Origin: Frateuria soli
GTDB taxonomy: Bacteria > Pseudomonadota > Gammaproteobacteria > Xanthomonadales > Rhodanobacteraceae
Direction: 5' to 3'
Length of the DNA: 64,000 bases
Assembly: GCF_021117385.1 (NCBI RefSeq)
Contig: NZ_CP088252.1
Span: forward strand, 310,001-374,000
Shown here in pieces: positions 7,304-16,125 of the stretch. The number at the start of each line of letters is the position of its first letter. Position 1 is the stretch's first letter. The notes beneath the pieces are model-generated. The model was not told the origin of the DNA, searched no databases, and worked only from the letters and a program-made list of their open reading frames with translations. The position numbers and the translations under genes were made by a program.

Positions 7304-8338
7304 GTGCGCGACGGACGGCGGTGGTTCTGGTGGATCAACCTGGTGCCATGGTCGGTCTACCTGGCGATCAGCCTGGCGTTTGGTGCGGGCTACGGAATGT
7401 GGCGCTCCGGCGCGCTGCTGCTGTTCGCGACCGTCGCGCTGGCGCTCTACCTGGTCTCCGGCGGCCTGCGCGCGCTCGCCCTGCGGCGCGGCTGGCTGCA
7501 ACGGGATGGCTGGGCGTTGAGTGGCCGCCTGCTCGCCGGCGTGCTGATCGGCGCGCTGCTGGTACAGGCGGGGGTGGCGCTGGTCATGGTGCCCGCGGTG
7601 GCGCTGCATTGGGTCGCGATGCCGGGTGACCGGCTGGATTACCGCCCCGCCGCAGTGCTGGTGTACTGGCTCAACGCCGCCATCGTGCTGGGCCTTTGGA
7701 CCGCCGGCTGGGCCAGCGCACGCGTGCTGGAACGCGCCCGCCACAGCGAGATCGCACGCCTGCGGGCCGAGGCCGAGCGCAATGCGCTGGAGCGCGACGC
7801 CCTGCGTGCCCGGCTCAACCCGCACTTCGTATTCAACGCGCTCAACAACCTGCGCGCGCTGATCAACGAGGACACCGAGCGTGCCCGCGAGATGGTCACG
7901 CGGTTGTCGAGCACCCTGCGCCATGCCCTGGAGCAGAACGACCGCGAACGCGTGCGGCTGGGCGAGGAACTGGCGGTGGTCGACGACTACCTGGCGATCG
8001 AGGCGGTGCACTACGAACACCGCCTGCGCGTGAGCCGCCAGATCGCGCCCGCCGCGCTGGATGCGAAGCTGCCGCCGATGGCGCTGCAGTTGCTGGTGGA
8101 AAATGCGATCCGCCACGGCATCGCGGTGACGCCCGGCGGCGGCGAACTGGAGCTGCGCGCACACTGCACGGACCGCGTGCTGCGGCTGGAAGTGGCCAAT
8201 CCCGGCCGCCTCGGCACGGGCAACGGCGGACACGGCGTGGGCCTGGCCTACCTGCGCACCCACCTGGGGCGCGACGGCCGCTTCGAACTGGGCGAGCATG
8301 AAGGCCGCGTCCTCGCCCGGCTGGAGATCGCCCAATGA
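7304..8338 (+). CDS. LytS/AlgZ-type sensor histidine kinase
   Basis: A 344-residue membrane kinase. About four transmembrane helices lie in residues 12-140, followed by a His_kinase domain with RLNPHFVFNALNNL (phospho-histidine H174) and an ATPase domain with the N box LLVENAIRHG (264-273). There is no periplasmic domain, so it probably senses within the membrane. The start is a GTG at 7304 with GCGGGGAA upstream. The stop overlaps the next ATG (ATGA), pairing it with the LytTR regulator. Confidence 0.9.
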   Translation: MRDGRRWFWWINLVPWSVYLAISLAFGAGYGMWRSGALLLFATVALALYLVSGGLRALALRRGWLQRDGWALSGRLLAGVLIGALLVQAGVALVMVPAVALHWVAMPGDRLDYRPAAVLVYWLNAAIVLGLWTAGWASARVLERARHSEIARLRAEAERNALERDALRARLNPHFVFNALNNLRALINEDTERAREMVTRLSSTLRHALEQNDRERVRLGEELAVVDDYLAIEAVHYEHRLRVSRQIAPAALDAKLPPMALQLLVENAIRHGIAVTPGGGELELRAHCTDRVLRLEVANPGRLGTGNGGHGVGLAYLRTHLGRDGRFELGEHEGRVLARLEIAQ

Positions 8339-9048
8339 GCCTGCGCATCCTGATCGTCGACGACGCGCGCCTCGCCCGGCAGGAATTGCGGACCATGCTG
8401 GCCGGCATTCCCGGCGCCGAGTGCGTGGGCGAGGCCGACGACGTGCCGTCCGCGCGCGAGGCGATCGCTGCGCTCGGGCCGGACCTGCTGCTGCTGGACA
8501 TCCAGCTGCCCTCGGGCAGCGGCTTCGACGTGATCGAGGGCGTGCAGCCGGTGCCCGCCGTGGTGTTCACCACCGCCTACGACCAGTACGCCGTGCGCGC
8601 CTTCGAGGCGAACGCGCTGGATTACCTGGTCAAACCGGTCGCGCCCGAGCGCCTGCGCGCGGCGCTGGCGCGCGCGGGCGAACAGGCGCCGGCACCGTCC
8701 GCGCGCGCGTTGCTCGGCGCCGAGGACAAGGTCTTCCTGCGTGAAGGCGAACGCTGCTGGTTCGTCACGCTGGGCGAGATCCAGCGCATCGTGGTCGACG
8801 GCAACTACGCCCGCGTGTGGTTCCGCGACCAGTGCGTACTGCTGGCGCGCAGCCTCAACGCGCTGGAGGCGCGGCTCGACCCGTCGCTGTTCTTCCGCGC
8901 CAACCGCAACACCCTGGTGAACCTGCGGATGGTGCGCTCGGTCGAGCCGTCCGTGGGGGAAGGCTACGTGCTGACGCTGAAGGACGGCAGCGAAGTGGAG
9001 CTGTCGCGCCGGCAGGCGCGACAGTTCCGCGAGCAGATGGCCTTCTAG
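8335..9048 (+). CDS. LytTR-family response regulator
   Basis: A 237-residue regulator. The receiver domain (about 1-115) has D9/D10 and phospho-acceptor D55 in LLLDIQLPSGSG, with the conserved lysine in YLVKPV. A C-terminal LytTR DNA-binding domain (about 130-235) includes LDPSLFFRANRNTLVNL. Such regulators bind imperfect direct repeats and often control envelope or exopolysaccharide genes (AlgR, LytR). It is coupled to the kinase by a four-base overlap. Target genes are not evident from the neighbourhood. Confidence 0.92.
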   Translation: MSLRILIVDDARLARQELRTMLAGIPGAECVGEADDVPSAREAIAALGPDLLLLDIQLPSGSGFDVIEGVQPVPAVVFTTAYDQYAVRAFEANALDYLVKPVAPERLRAALARAGEQAPAPSARALLGAEDKVFLREGERCWFVTLGEIQRIVVDGNYARVWFRDQCVLLARSLNALEARLDPSLFFRANRNTLVNLRMVRSVEPSVGEGYVLTLKDGSEVELSRRQARQFREQMAF

Positions 9049-9126
9049 CGTGCCCTTGTGCGGCCGTGTGGCGGCCCCATCAGGGGAGCTCGCACAAGGA
9101 CACAGCCACCACTGTCGCAAGCGTGG

Positions 9127-9174
9127 CCCCTCATCCCAACCCTCTCCCTGCGGGGAGAGGGTTGGGGTGAGGGG
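9127..9174. repeat. Dispersed family A palindrome
   Basis: A nearly perfect palindrome, CCCCTCATCCCAACCCTCTCC, TGCGG, GGAGAGGGTTGGGGTGAGGGG, between the convergent LytTR gene and ahcY. This is the most symmetrical copy in the window and could serve as the reference for the family. Confidence 0.9.
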
Positions 9175-9195
9175 CCGGGGCTCGCGGGAAACAAA

Positions 9196-9223
9196 AAAAG
9201 GGCCGCATCGCTGCGGCCCTTTT
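9196..9223. terminator. Bidirectional terminator between the LytTR gene and ahcY
   Basis: AAAAGGGCCGC (9196-9206), loop ATCGCT, GCGGCCCTTTT (9213-9223): a strong GC stem flanked by A and T tracts, placed between convergent genes. Confidence 0.85.
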
Positions 9224-9241
9224 CGCGGCTGAGCCGGGGGC

Positions 9242-10681
<1,440 letters not shown>

Positions 10682-10734
10682 GCTTGTCTCCGGTTCTTTG
10701 GGGAACCTTGGCCTGTGCGGGCGAAGGTCCGCAT

Positions 10735-10804
10735 GGGTGAGCGCCGTTGCTGCATATGTCCGCCGAGCCTGGCCGTCGCGCGACGGTCGCAGCGCCCCTC
10801 GGTG
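10735..10804 (-). promoter_or_regulatory. S-adenosylhomocysteine (SAH) riboswitch
   Basis: Read on the minus strand, the leader contains CCGAGGGGCGCTGCGACC, then CGGCCAGGCTCGG, then AACGGCGCTCACCC. These are the conserved blocks of the SAH riboswitch aptamer in order, including the CCGAG/CTCGG pairing and the GGCGCTG...CGGCGCTCA pseudoknot-type segments. It lies 54 bases upstream of ahcY, the usual target. A small hairpin GGTTC/GAACC directly before the GGAGA ribosome binding site is a candidate expression platform acting on translation. Confidence 0.93.
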
Positions 10805-10820
10805 GGCACGAAAGGCGCCC

Positions 10821-10826
10821 ATTATA
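10821..10826 (-). promoter_or_regulatory. ahcY -10 element
   Basis: A perfect TATAAT on the minus strand, 17 bases before the riboswitch core, predicts a transcript starting near 10814. No good -35 hexamer is visible; the expected position falls at the edge of the REP element. Confidence 0.6.
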
Positions 10827-10844
10827 CCGTCCGCGGAAAGCTTC

Positions 10845-10905
10845 TGTAGGAGCGCACCCGTGCGCGACCGCCATGCCCCCGGTCGCGCATGGCTGCGCTC
10901 CTACA
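10845..10905. repeat. REP element, GTAGGAGC family (family B)
   Basis: TGTAGGAGCGCACCCGTGCG and its imperfect inverse ending GCGCTCCTACAA bracket a CGCGACC/GGTCGCG stem. It sits between the divergent ahcY and ppc promoter regions. Similar elements occur at 44291 and 49853. No RAYT transposase gene is present in the window. Confidence 0.88.
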
Positions 10906-10958
10906 AGGGCTTGCCAGCCGATTCGCTAGTCTTGGGAGGCCCCCACCAGGAACCGCCC

Positions 10959-13877
10959 ATGGAAGCCAGCCGCGACAGCGATTACCTGCCCCACGACGGC
11001 CCACTGCGCGAGGACGTCGGCCGGCTTGGCCAGCTGGTCGGCCAGATGCTTGCCGAGCAGGGAGGCGAGCGCTTCTTCGAGCGGGTGGAGGCGGTGCGCC
11101 AGGCGGCCATCCACCGTCGCCGCGAGGGCGACCCGGTGGCCACGCTGGCGCACGCGCTCGACGGGCTGGACACCGACCAGGCCGAGGCCCTGGCGCGCGC
11201 CTTCGCCACCTATTTCCAGGCGGTGAACATCGCCGAGCGCGTGCACCGCATCCGCCGCCGCCGCGACTACCAGTGCGAGGGCGGACCGCCGCAACCGGAG
11301 TCGCTGCTGGACGTGCTGGGCGGGCTCAAGCGCGAGGGCGTCAGCGCGGACGAGTTGCTCGGCTGGCTCGCGCGGCTGTGGATCGAGCCGGTGTTCACCG
11401 CGCACCCCACCGAGGCGATGCGCCGCTCGCTGCTGGAAAAGGAACAGGCGATCGTGCGCGCGCTGGTCGACGGCTTCGACCCGGGCCGCACACCGCAGGA
11501 GCGCGCCGAGGACCAGGACCGCATCTACATGGCGCTGTCGACCGGCTGGCAGACCGCCGAGGCCTCGCCGGTGCGCCCCACGGTGCAGGACGAGCACGAT
11601 CACGTCGGTTTCTATCTGTCCAACCCGATCTACCGCATCGTGCCGGCGCTGTACGAGTCGCTGGCCGGCGCCCTGCAGGCGGTCTATGGCGTGGCCCCGC
11701 CGCTGCCGCGGCTGCTCGGTTTCGCCAGCTGGGTCGGCGGTGACATGGATGGCAATCCCAACGTCGGCGCCGACACCATCGCGGCCGCGCTGGCGACCCA
11801 GCGCGCACACGTGCTGGAGCGCTACATCGACGACGTCGCCGCGCTCGCACGACTGCTCAGCCAGACCGCCGGGCGGGTCACGGTCGACCCGGCGCTGACC
11901 GAACGTCTGGCCGACTACCGCACGCGCTTCCCGAAGGCTGCGGCGCGCATCCGCCCGCGTCATGCCGACATGCCCTACCGCTGCCTGCTCACGTTGATCG
12001 GCGCGCGTCTGGAAGCGACCGGCGACAATGGCGCGGAGGGCTACGCCTCGGCGACCGAACTGCTGGACGACCTGCAGCGGATCGACCACAGCCTGCTCGG
12101 CCACCGCGGCCTGCACGCGGGCGCCTATCCCGTGCGACGGCTGATCTGGCGCGTGCGCACCTTCGGCTTCCATCTCGCGCGGCTGGACGTGCGGCAGGAC
12201 TCGCGCGTGCACGACGATGCGCTGGCCGCGCTGCTGGACGACGCGGACTGGGCCAGCCGGCCCGCCACGGACCGGGCGGACCGGCTGCGCGGCTACGCGG
12301 CGGGGGGCGAGCGCTTCGCCATCAGCCATGCCGATGCCGTGACCGCGCTGTACGACGTCTTCGCCACGCTGGGGGATGCCCGCCGGCGCTACGGCAGCGA
12401 GGCGATCGGGCTGTACATCATCAGCATGGCGCGCTCGGCGGCCGACGTGCTGGCGGTACTGGCGCTGGCGCGCTACGGGGGGCTTGTGCACCCGGCTCCC
12501 GTCCGGGGAGAGGGCTGGAATGAGGGCCAGCCGTTGCGAGAAGCCAGCAACGAAGCGCCAGGCTCTGCTCCCTCTCCCCTCCGGGGAGAGGGCCGGGGTG
12601 AGGGGGCGCTCTTGCGGGGAAGTGGCGGCGAAGCGCAGGCTTCAACAAAGTCCCCCGCGAGTCCCGGCCCCTCACCTCAATCCTCTCCCCGGAGGGGAGA
12701 GGAAGCTGGGTGCGCGGTGCCTTTGGACATCGCCCCGCTCTTCGAGACCATCGACGACCTCAAGCACGCTCCGGCCACCCTGCGAGCCCTGCTCGACGAC
12801 CCCGTCTACCGAGCCCATCTGCGTTCCCGCGGCGATCGTCAATGGGTCATGCTCGGCTACTCCGACAGCGGCAAGGACGGTGGCACGCTTGCCTCGCGCT
12901 GGGCCCTGCAACGGGCACAGGTGGAACTGCTCGAAGTGGCGAGGGAGGCCGGCATCCACCTGGCCTTCTTCCACGGCCGCGGCGGTTCGGCCAGCCGCGG
13001 CGGCTCGCGCATCGCGCCGGCGCTGATGTCCTCGCCGCGCGGCTCGGTCGCCGGCGTGCTGCGGGTCACCGAGCAGGGCGAGGTCATCCACCGCAAGTAC
13101 GGCATCCGAGCGCTCGCCCTGCGCAACCTTGAGCAGACCGTCGGCGCCGTGCTGCGCGCCTCGCTGCGCCCGCGCGCGCAGGAGTCGCGCGAAGCACGCT
13201 GGCGCGAGCAGATGGAAGCGCTCGCCGCGCACAGCCGCCGCCACTACCGCGCACTGGTCGAGCGCGACGGCTTCGTCGACTACTTCCGCACCGCCACCCC
13301 GATCGACGTGGTCGAGCGCATGACCCTGGGCTCACGCCCCGCCAGCCGCCGCAGCATGCGCGGCGTCGAGGACCTGCGCGCGATCCCCTGGGTGTTTGCC
13401 TGGACCCAGTGCCGATCGATCATCACCGGCTGGTACGGCCTCGGTTCCGCGCTGGAGCAGGGCGCCGCCACCTTCGGCGAACAGGCGCTGGCCGCCATGG
13501 CGCGCGACTGGCCATTCTTTGCCAACGCGCTGGACGACGTGGCGATGGTGCTGGCCAAGTGCGACCTGGACATCGCCGAGGCCTTCTCGCGCCTCGCCGG
13601 CGACCTGCACGCGCCCTTCTTCGCGATGATCCGGGAAGAATTCGAACGCACCCGACGCTGGCTGCTGAAGCTCAAGGGCGGCGACGCGCTGCTCGCCGAC
13701 AACCCGCGGCTGGCCGTCTCGATCCGCCTGCGCAACCCCTACGTCGATCCCATGAGCCTGCTCACCGTCGACCTGCTCGCGCGCTGGCGCGATGGCGGCA
13801 GCGAGGACGACGCCCTGCTGCGCGCGCTGGTCGCCTGCGTCAACGGCGTGTCGCAGGGCCTGCAGAACACCGGCTGA
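10959..13877 (+). CDS. ppc: Phosphoenolpyruvate carboxylase with repeat-derived internal insertion
   Basis: A 972-residue enzyme that carboxylates PEP to oxaloacetate, replenishing the TCA cycle. The catalytic histidine is H149 in [58 protein letters not shown] and the terminal QNTG are intact. It is about 80-90 residues longer than usual (E. coli 883). The excess is residues 511-587, low-complexity Arg/Gly/Ser/Pro sequence translated from three family A repeats, placed just before [14 protein letters not shown]. The frame is kept. The start at 10959 follows CCAGGAAC. It is followed by 130 bp and then the export operon. Confidence 0.95.
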   Translation: MEASRDSDYLPHDGPLREDVGRLGQLVGQMLAEQGGERFFERVEAVRQAAIHRRREGDPVATLAHALDGLDTDQAEALARAFATYFQAVNIAERVHRIRRRRDYQCEGGPPQPESLLDVLGGLKREGVSADELLGWLARLWIEPVFTAHPTEAMRRSLLEKEQAIVRALVDGFDPGRTPQERAEDQDRIYMALSTGWQTAEASPVRPTVQDEHDHVGFYLSNPIYRIVPALYESLAGALQAVYGVAPPLPRLLGFASWVGGDMDGNPNVGADTIAAALATQRAHVLERYIDDVAALARLLSQTAGRVTVDPALTERLADYRTRFPKAAARIRPRHADMPYRCLLTLIGARLEATGDNGAEGYASATELLDDLQRIDHSLLGHRGLHAGAYPVRRLIWRVRTFGFHLARLDVRQDSRVHDDALAALLDDADWASRPATDRADRLRGYAAGGERFAISHADAVTALYDVFATLGDARRRYGSEAIGLYIISMARSAADVLAVLALARYGGLVHPAPVRGEGWNEGQPLREASNEAPGSAPSPLRGEGRGEGALLRGSGGEAQASTKSPASPGPSPQSSPRRGEEAGCAVPLDIAPLFETIDDLKHAPATLRALLDDPVYRAHLRSRGDRQWVMLGYSDSGKDGGTLASRWALQRAQVELLEVAREAGIHLAFFHGRGGSASRGGSRIAPALMSSPRGSVAGVLRVTEQGEVIHRKYGIRALALRNLEQTVGAVLRASLRPRAQESREARWREQMEALAAHSRRHYRALVERDGFVDYFRTATPIDVVERMTLGSRPASRRSMRGVEDLRAIPWVFAWTQCRSIITGWYGLGSALEQGAATFGEQALAAMARDWPFFANALDDVAMVLAKCDLDIAEAFSRLAGDLHAPFFAMIREEFERTRRWLLKLKGGDALLADNPRLAVSIRLRNPYVDPMSLLTVDLLARWRDGGSEDDALLRALVACVNGVSQGLQNTG
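12488..12717. repeat. Cluster of three family A repeats inside ppc
   Basis: Copies at about 12494-12528 and 12563-12609 (direct) and 12669-12703 (inverted), all recognisable by CTCCCCTCCGGGGAGAGGG-like cores. The block is read through in frame as residues 511-587 of PEP carboxylase, where homologues have only a short loop. The mixed orientation would let the mRNA fold into a long hairpin. Confidence 0.9.
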
Positions 13878-13892
13878 TCGTCAGCCATAGCC

Positions 13893-13927
13893 GTCCGCCT
13901 GCGGATGGCGATCATCCGAAAGCGGAC
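13893..13927. promoter_or_regulatory. 35-bp nested dyad, candidate enhancer site for sigma-54 activator
   Basis: GTCCGC (13893-13898) and GCGGAC (13922-13927) enclose CGGATG (13902-13907) and CATCCG (13913-13918); both pairs share the same centre at 13910. It lies about 97 bp upstream of the start predicted from the sigma-54 promoter, a normal position for an NtrC-type activator site. It is 16 bp after the ppc stop, so a ppc mRNA hairpin is an alternative, but no T-tract follows. Confidence 0.5.
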
Positions 13928-13979
13928 GCCTTGGCTGCGCGTTGCCTCGCGCAGGCGCGGTGTGGCGCGGCGCCGGCGG

Positions 13980-13996
13980 TTGGCACGCCTGTTGCC
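13980..13996 (+). promoter_or_regulatory. Sigma-54 promoter of the export operon
   Basis: TTGGCACGCCTGTTGCC matches the -24/-12 consensus TTGGCACG-N4-TTGC, with the GG (13982-13983) and GC (13994-13995) dinucleotides exactly ten bases apart. The predicted transcript start, about 12 bases past the GC, falls at or next to the ATG at 14008, so the mRNA would be nearly leaderless. That agrees with the lack of a ribosome binding site there. Confidence 0.7.
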
Positions 13997-14007
13997 AACA
14001 CTCCCCC

Positions 14008-15261
14008 ATGGATATCGCCAACAGCTCCCTCAAGCTGCGCAAGCGCCGGCAACTGCGTTGGGGCGTCGCCATCGGCGCGCTCGCGGCCGTGGCGCTGGCG
14101 GCCGTCCTCCTGCGCCTTGGTCCCGCGCTGCCTGTGGCCGAGCGGTCCAGCCTGTGGATCGATGTCGTGCAGCAGGGCGACATGCTGCAGGAGGTGCGCG
14201 CCACCGGCACGCTGGTGCCGCGTTCCAGCCGCTGGTTGGCGGCAGCCACCGCGGCGCAGGTGCAGGAGATCCTGGTCTGGCCGGGCGCCACCGTGGCGCC
14301 GGACACCGTGCTGATGCGCCTGGCCAATCCCGAGGTGGAGGACGCCCTGCGCAACGCGCAGGCCCAGGTTGAGGCGGCCGAGGCGGAGGTGGCGGCCAAG
14401 CGCGCGGAACTGCATTCGCAGTTGCTGGACGAACGCGCCGCGCTGGCCCAGGCGCAGTCCGACTACGCGCAGGCGCAGGTCAAGGCGCAGGCCGATGCCA
14501 AGGCGGTACAGAAGGACCTCATTCCCCGCGTGCAGTACCAGCAGGGTCTGATCGCGCTGAAGCAGCTCAAGGCCCGCATGCAGATCGAGCAGGAACGCGT
14601 GGACAGCTTCGCCGGCAGCATGAAGGCACAGATGGACGCGGCCCAGGCGCATGCGTTGCAACAGCGCAGCAACCTCGTGCTGCGCCAGCGCCAGGCCGAC
14701 GCGCTCAACGTTACCGCCGGAATACCCGGTGTGCTGCAGGAAGTGGCGGTGCAGGAAGGCGCACGCGTGGGCGAGGGCGCTAACCTGGCTCGCGTGGCCC
14801 GGCCGGACGTGCTGATCGCGCGCCTGCAGGTGCCCGAGGTGCAGGCCAAGGACGTGGCGATGGGCATGCCGGTCAGCGTGGACACGCACAACGGGCTGGT
14901 GCCCGGCCGGGTGGAACGGATCGATCCGGCGGTGCGCAACGGCAGCGTCCAGGTCGACGTGGCGCTGTCCGGCAAACTGCCGGCCGGTGCGCGGCCGGAC
15001 CTGTCCGTCGACGGTCGCATCCGCATCGCCCAACTGGCTCACGTGCTCTCGGTGGGCCGCCCGGCGCTGGCCAAGGCCGACAGCGACCTGAGCCTGTTCC
15101 GCTTCGATCCGGCCGGCGACACTGCCACGCGGGTGCCGGTGCGCGTGGGCGCCGCCTCGGTCGACCGCGTGCAGGTGCTGCGTGGCCTCAAGGCGGGCGA
15201 CCGGGTGATCCTGTCCGACACCAGCCAGTGGGACGGTTATGACCGCATCCGCGTGGAGTAA
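14008..15261 (+). CDS. Periplasmic adaptor (membrane-fusion) protein, HlyD/MacA type
   Basis: A 417-residue adaptor anchored by one transmembrane helix (about 20-37). It has a barrel/lipoyl segment near residues 60-110, a long Ala/Gln-rich coiled-coil hairpin (about 112-235), and a C-terminal barrel with LKAGDRVILSD near the end. In MacAB-like systems this protein links the inner-membrane ABC transporter to an outer-membrane channel. It is the first gene of the operon; the ATPase follows after 102 bp. No Shine-Dalgarno precedes the ATG at 14008, consistent with a leaderless transcript from the sigma-54 promoter. Confidence 0.9.
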   Translation: MDIANSSLKLRKRRQLRWGVAIGALAAVALAAVLLRLGPALPVAERSSLWIDVVQQGDMLQEVRATGTLVPRSSRWLAAATAAQVQEILVWPGATVAPDTVLMRLANPEVEDALRNAQAQVEAAEAEVAAKRAELHSQLLDERAALAQAQSDYAQAQVKAQADAKAVQKDLIPRVQYQQGLIALKQLKARMQIEQERVDSFAGSMKAQMDAAQAHALQQRSNLVLRQRQADALNVTAGIPGVLQEVAVQEGARVGEGANLARVARPDVLIARLQVPEVQAKDVAMGMPVSVDTHNGLVPGRVERIDPAVRNGSVQVDVALSGKLPAGARPDLSVDGRIRIAQLAHVLSVGRPALAKADSDLSLFRFDPAGDTATRVPVRVGAASVDRVQVLRGLKAGDRVILSDTSQWDGYDRIRVE

Positions 15262-15296
15262 AGCGCGCGCGGAGCGTGATGTGCTCCGCCCGAACC

Positions 15297-15339
15297 CTTA
15301 TCCGGCCCTCCGGGCCACCTTCTCCCGGAAAGAGAAGGA
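15297..15339. repeat. Intergenic palindromic element (CCGGCCCTCCGGGCC type)
   Basis: Two short hairpins, GGCCC/GGGCC and TCTC/GAGA, in a sequence reminiscent of the CCTTCTCCCG elements of Xanthomonad intergenic regions. It differs from family A. It lies between the adaptor and ATPase genes of one operon. Confidence 0.55.
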
Positions 15340-15363
15340 ACATCGACAGCAAAGGTGCACGAA

Positions 15364-16125
15364 ATGAATCCGACCGACGTCATCACCCTCGAGGGCATCC
15401 GCAAGATCTTCCAGACCGACGAGGTGGAGACCCATGCGCTGTCCGACGTGCACCTGACCGTCGCCCGCGGCGAGTACGTCTCGATCTCCGGTCCCTCCGG
15501 CTGCGGCAAGACCACGCTGCTGTCGATCCTGGGCCTGCTCGACACCGCCACCGACGGGCGCTTCGTGCTCAACGGCCACGACGTGGCCGCGCTGGACGCG
15601 GCCGAGCGCGCGCGCATCCGCAACGCCGAGATCGGCTTCATCTTCCAGGCGTTCAACCTGATCGGCGACCTGTCGGTGTTCGAGAACGTCGAACTCCCGC
15701 TCACCTACCGTGGCGGCATCGGCGCCAACGAGCGCCGCGCGCGCGTGCAGGAAGCGCTGGAACGCGTGGGCATGGCCCACCGCATGCGCCACTACCCGGC
15801 GCAACTTTCCGGCGGCCAGCAGCAGCGCGTGGCGGTGGCGCGCGCGCTGGTCGGGCGGCCGGCGATCCTGCTTGCCGACGAACCGACCGGCAACCTCGAC
15901 TCGCGCAACGGCGAGGCGGTGATGGCGCTGCTGGACGAGCTGCACAAGGGCGGCGCCACCATCTGCATGGTCACCCACGACGCGCGCTACGCGGAGTTGG
16001 CGCAACGCAAGATCCGCCTGTTCGATGGCCGTGTGGTCGACGAGGAGACCTTCCACCGCCTGCGCCGCGAGGACGAGCAGCGCCTGGATGCGCTGATCGG
16101 CCAGCGCATCGAGCTCGGCGCGTGA
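15364..16125 (+). CDS. ABC transporter ATP-binding protein, MacB/LolD class
   Basis: A 253-residue nucleotide-binding subunit. Walker A GPSGCGKT (43-50), Q-loop region FQAFNL (94-99), signature LSGGQQQR (148-155), Walker B ILLADEPT (168-175) and the H-loop THD are intact. It should power the permeases encoded immediately downstream. An in-frame GTG three codons earlier is possible, but AAAGG is well spaced only for the ATG at 15364. The stop overlaps the next start (GTGA). One ATPase serves three permease genes. Confidence 0.93.
   Translation: MNPTDVITLEGIRKIFQTDEVETHALSDVHLTVARGEYVSISGPSGCGKTTLLSILGLLDTATDGRFVLNGHDVAALDAAERARIRNAEIGFIFQAFNLIGDLSVFENVELPLTYRGGIGANERRARVQEALERVGMAHRMRHYPAQLSGGQQQRVAVARALVGRPAILLADEPTGNLDSRNGEAVMALLDELHKGGATICMVTHDARYAELAQRKIRLFDGRVVDEETFHRLRREDEQRLDALIGQRIELGA

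Noticed and set aside
12488-12717. Treating ppc as a pseudogene split by an insertion
   Set aside because: The frame is continuous and all catalytic motifs before and after the block are intact.
15355-15363. GTG at 15355 as the ABC ATPase start
   Set aside because: The AAAGG binding site is well spaced only for the ATG at 15364, and the added residues are not typical.
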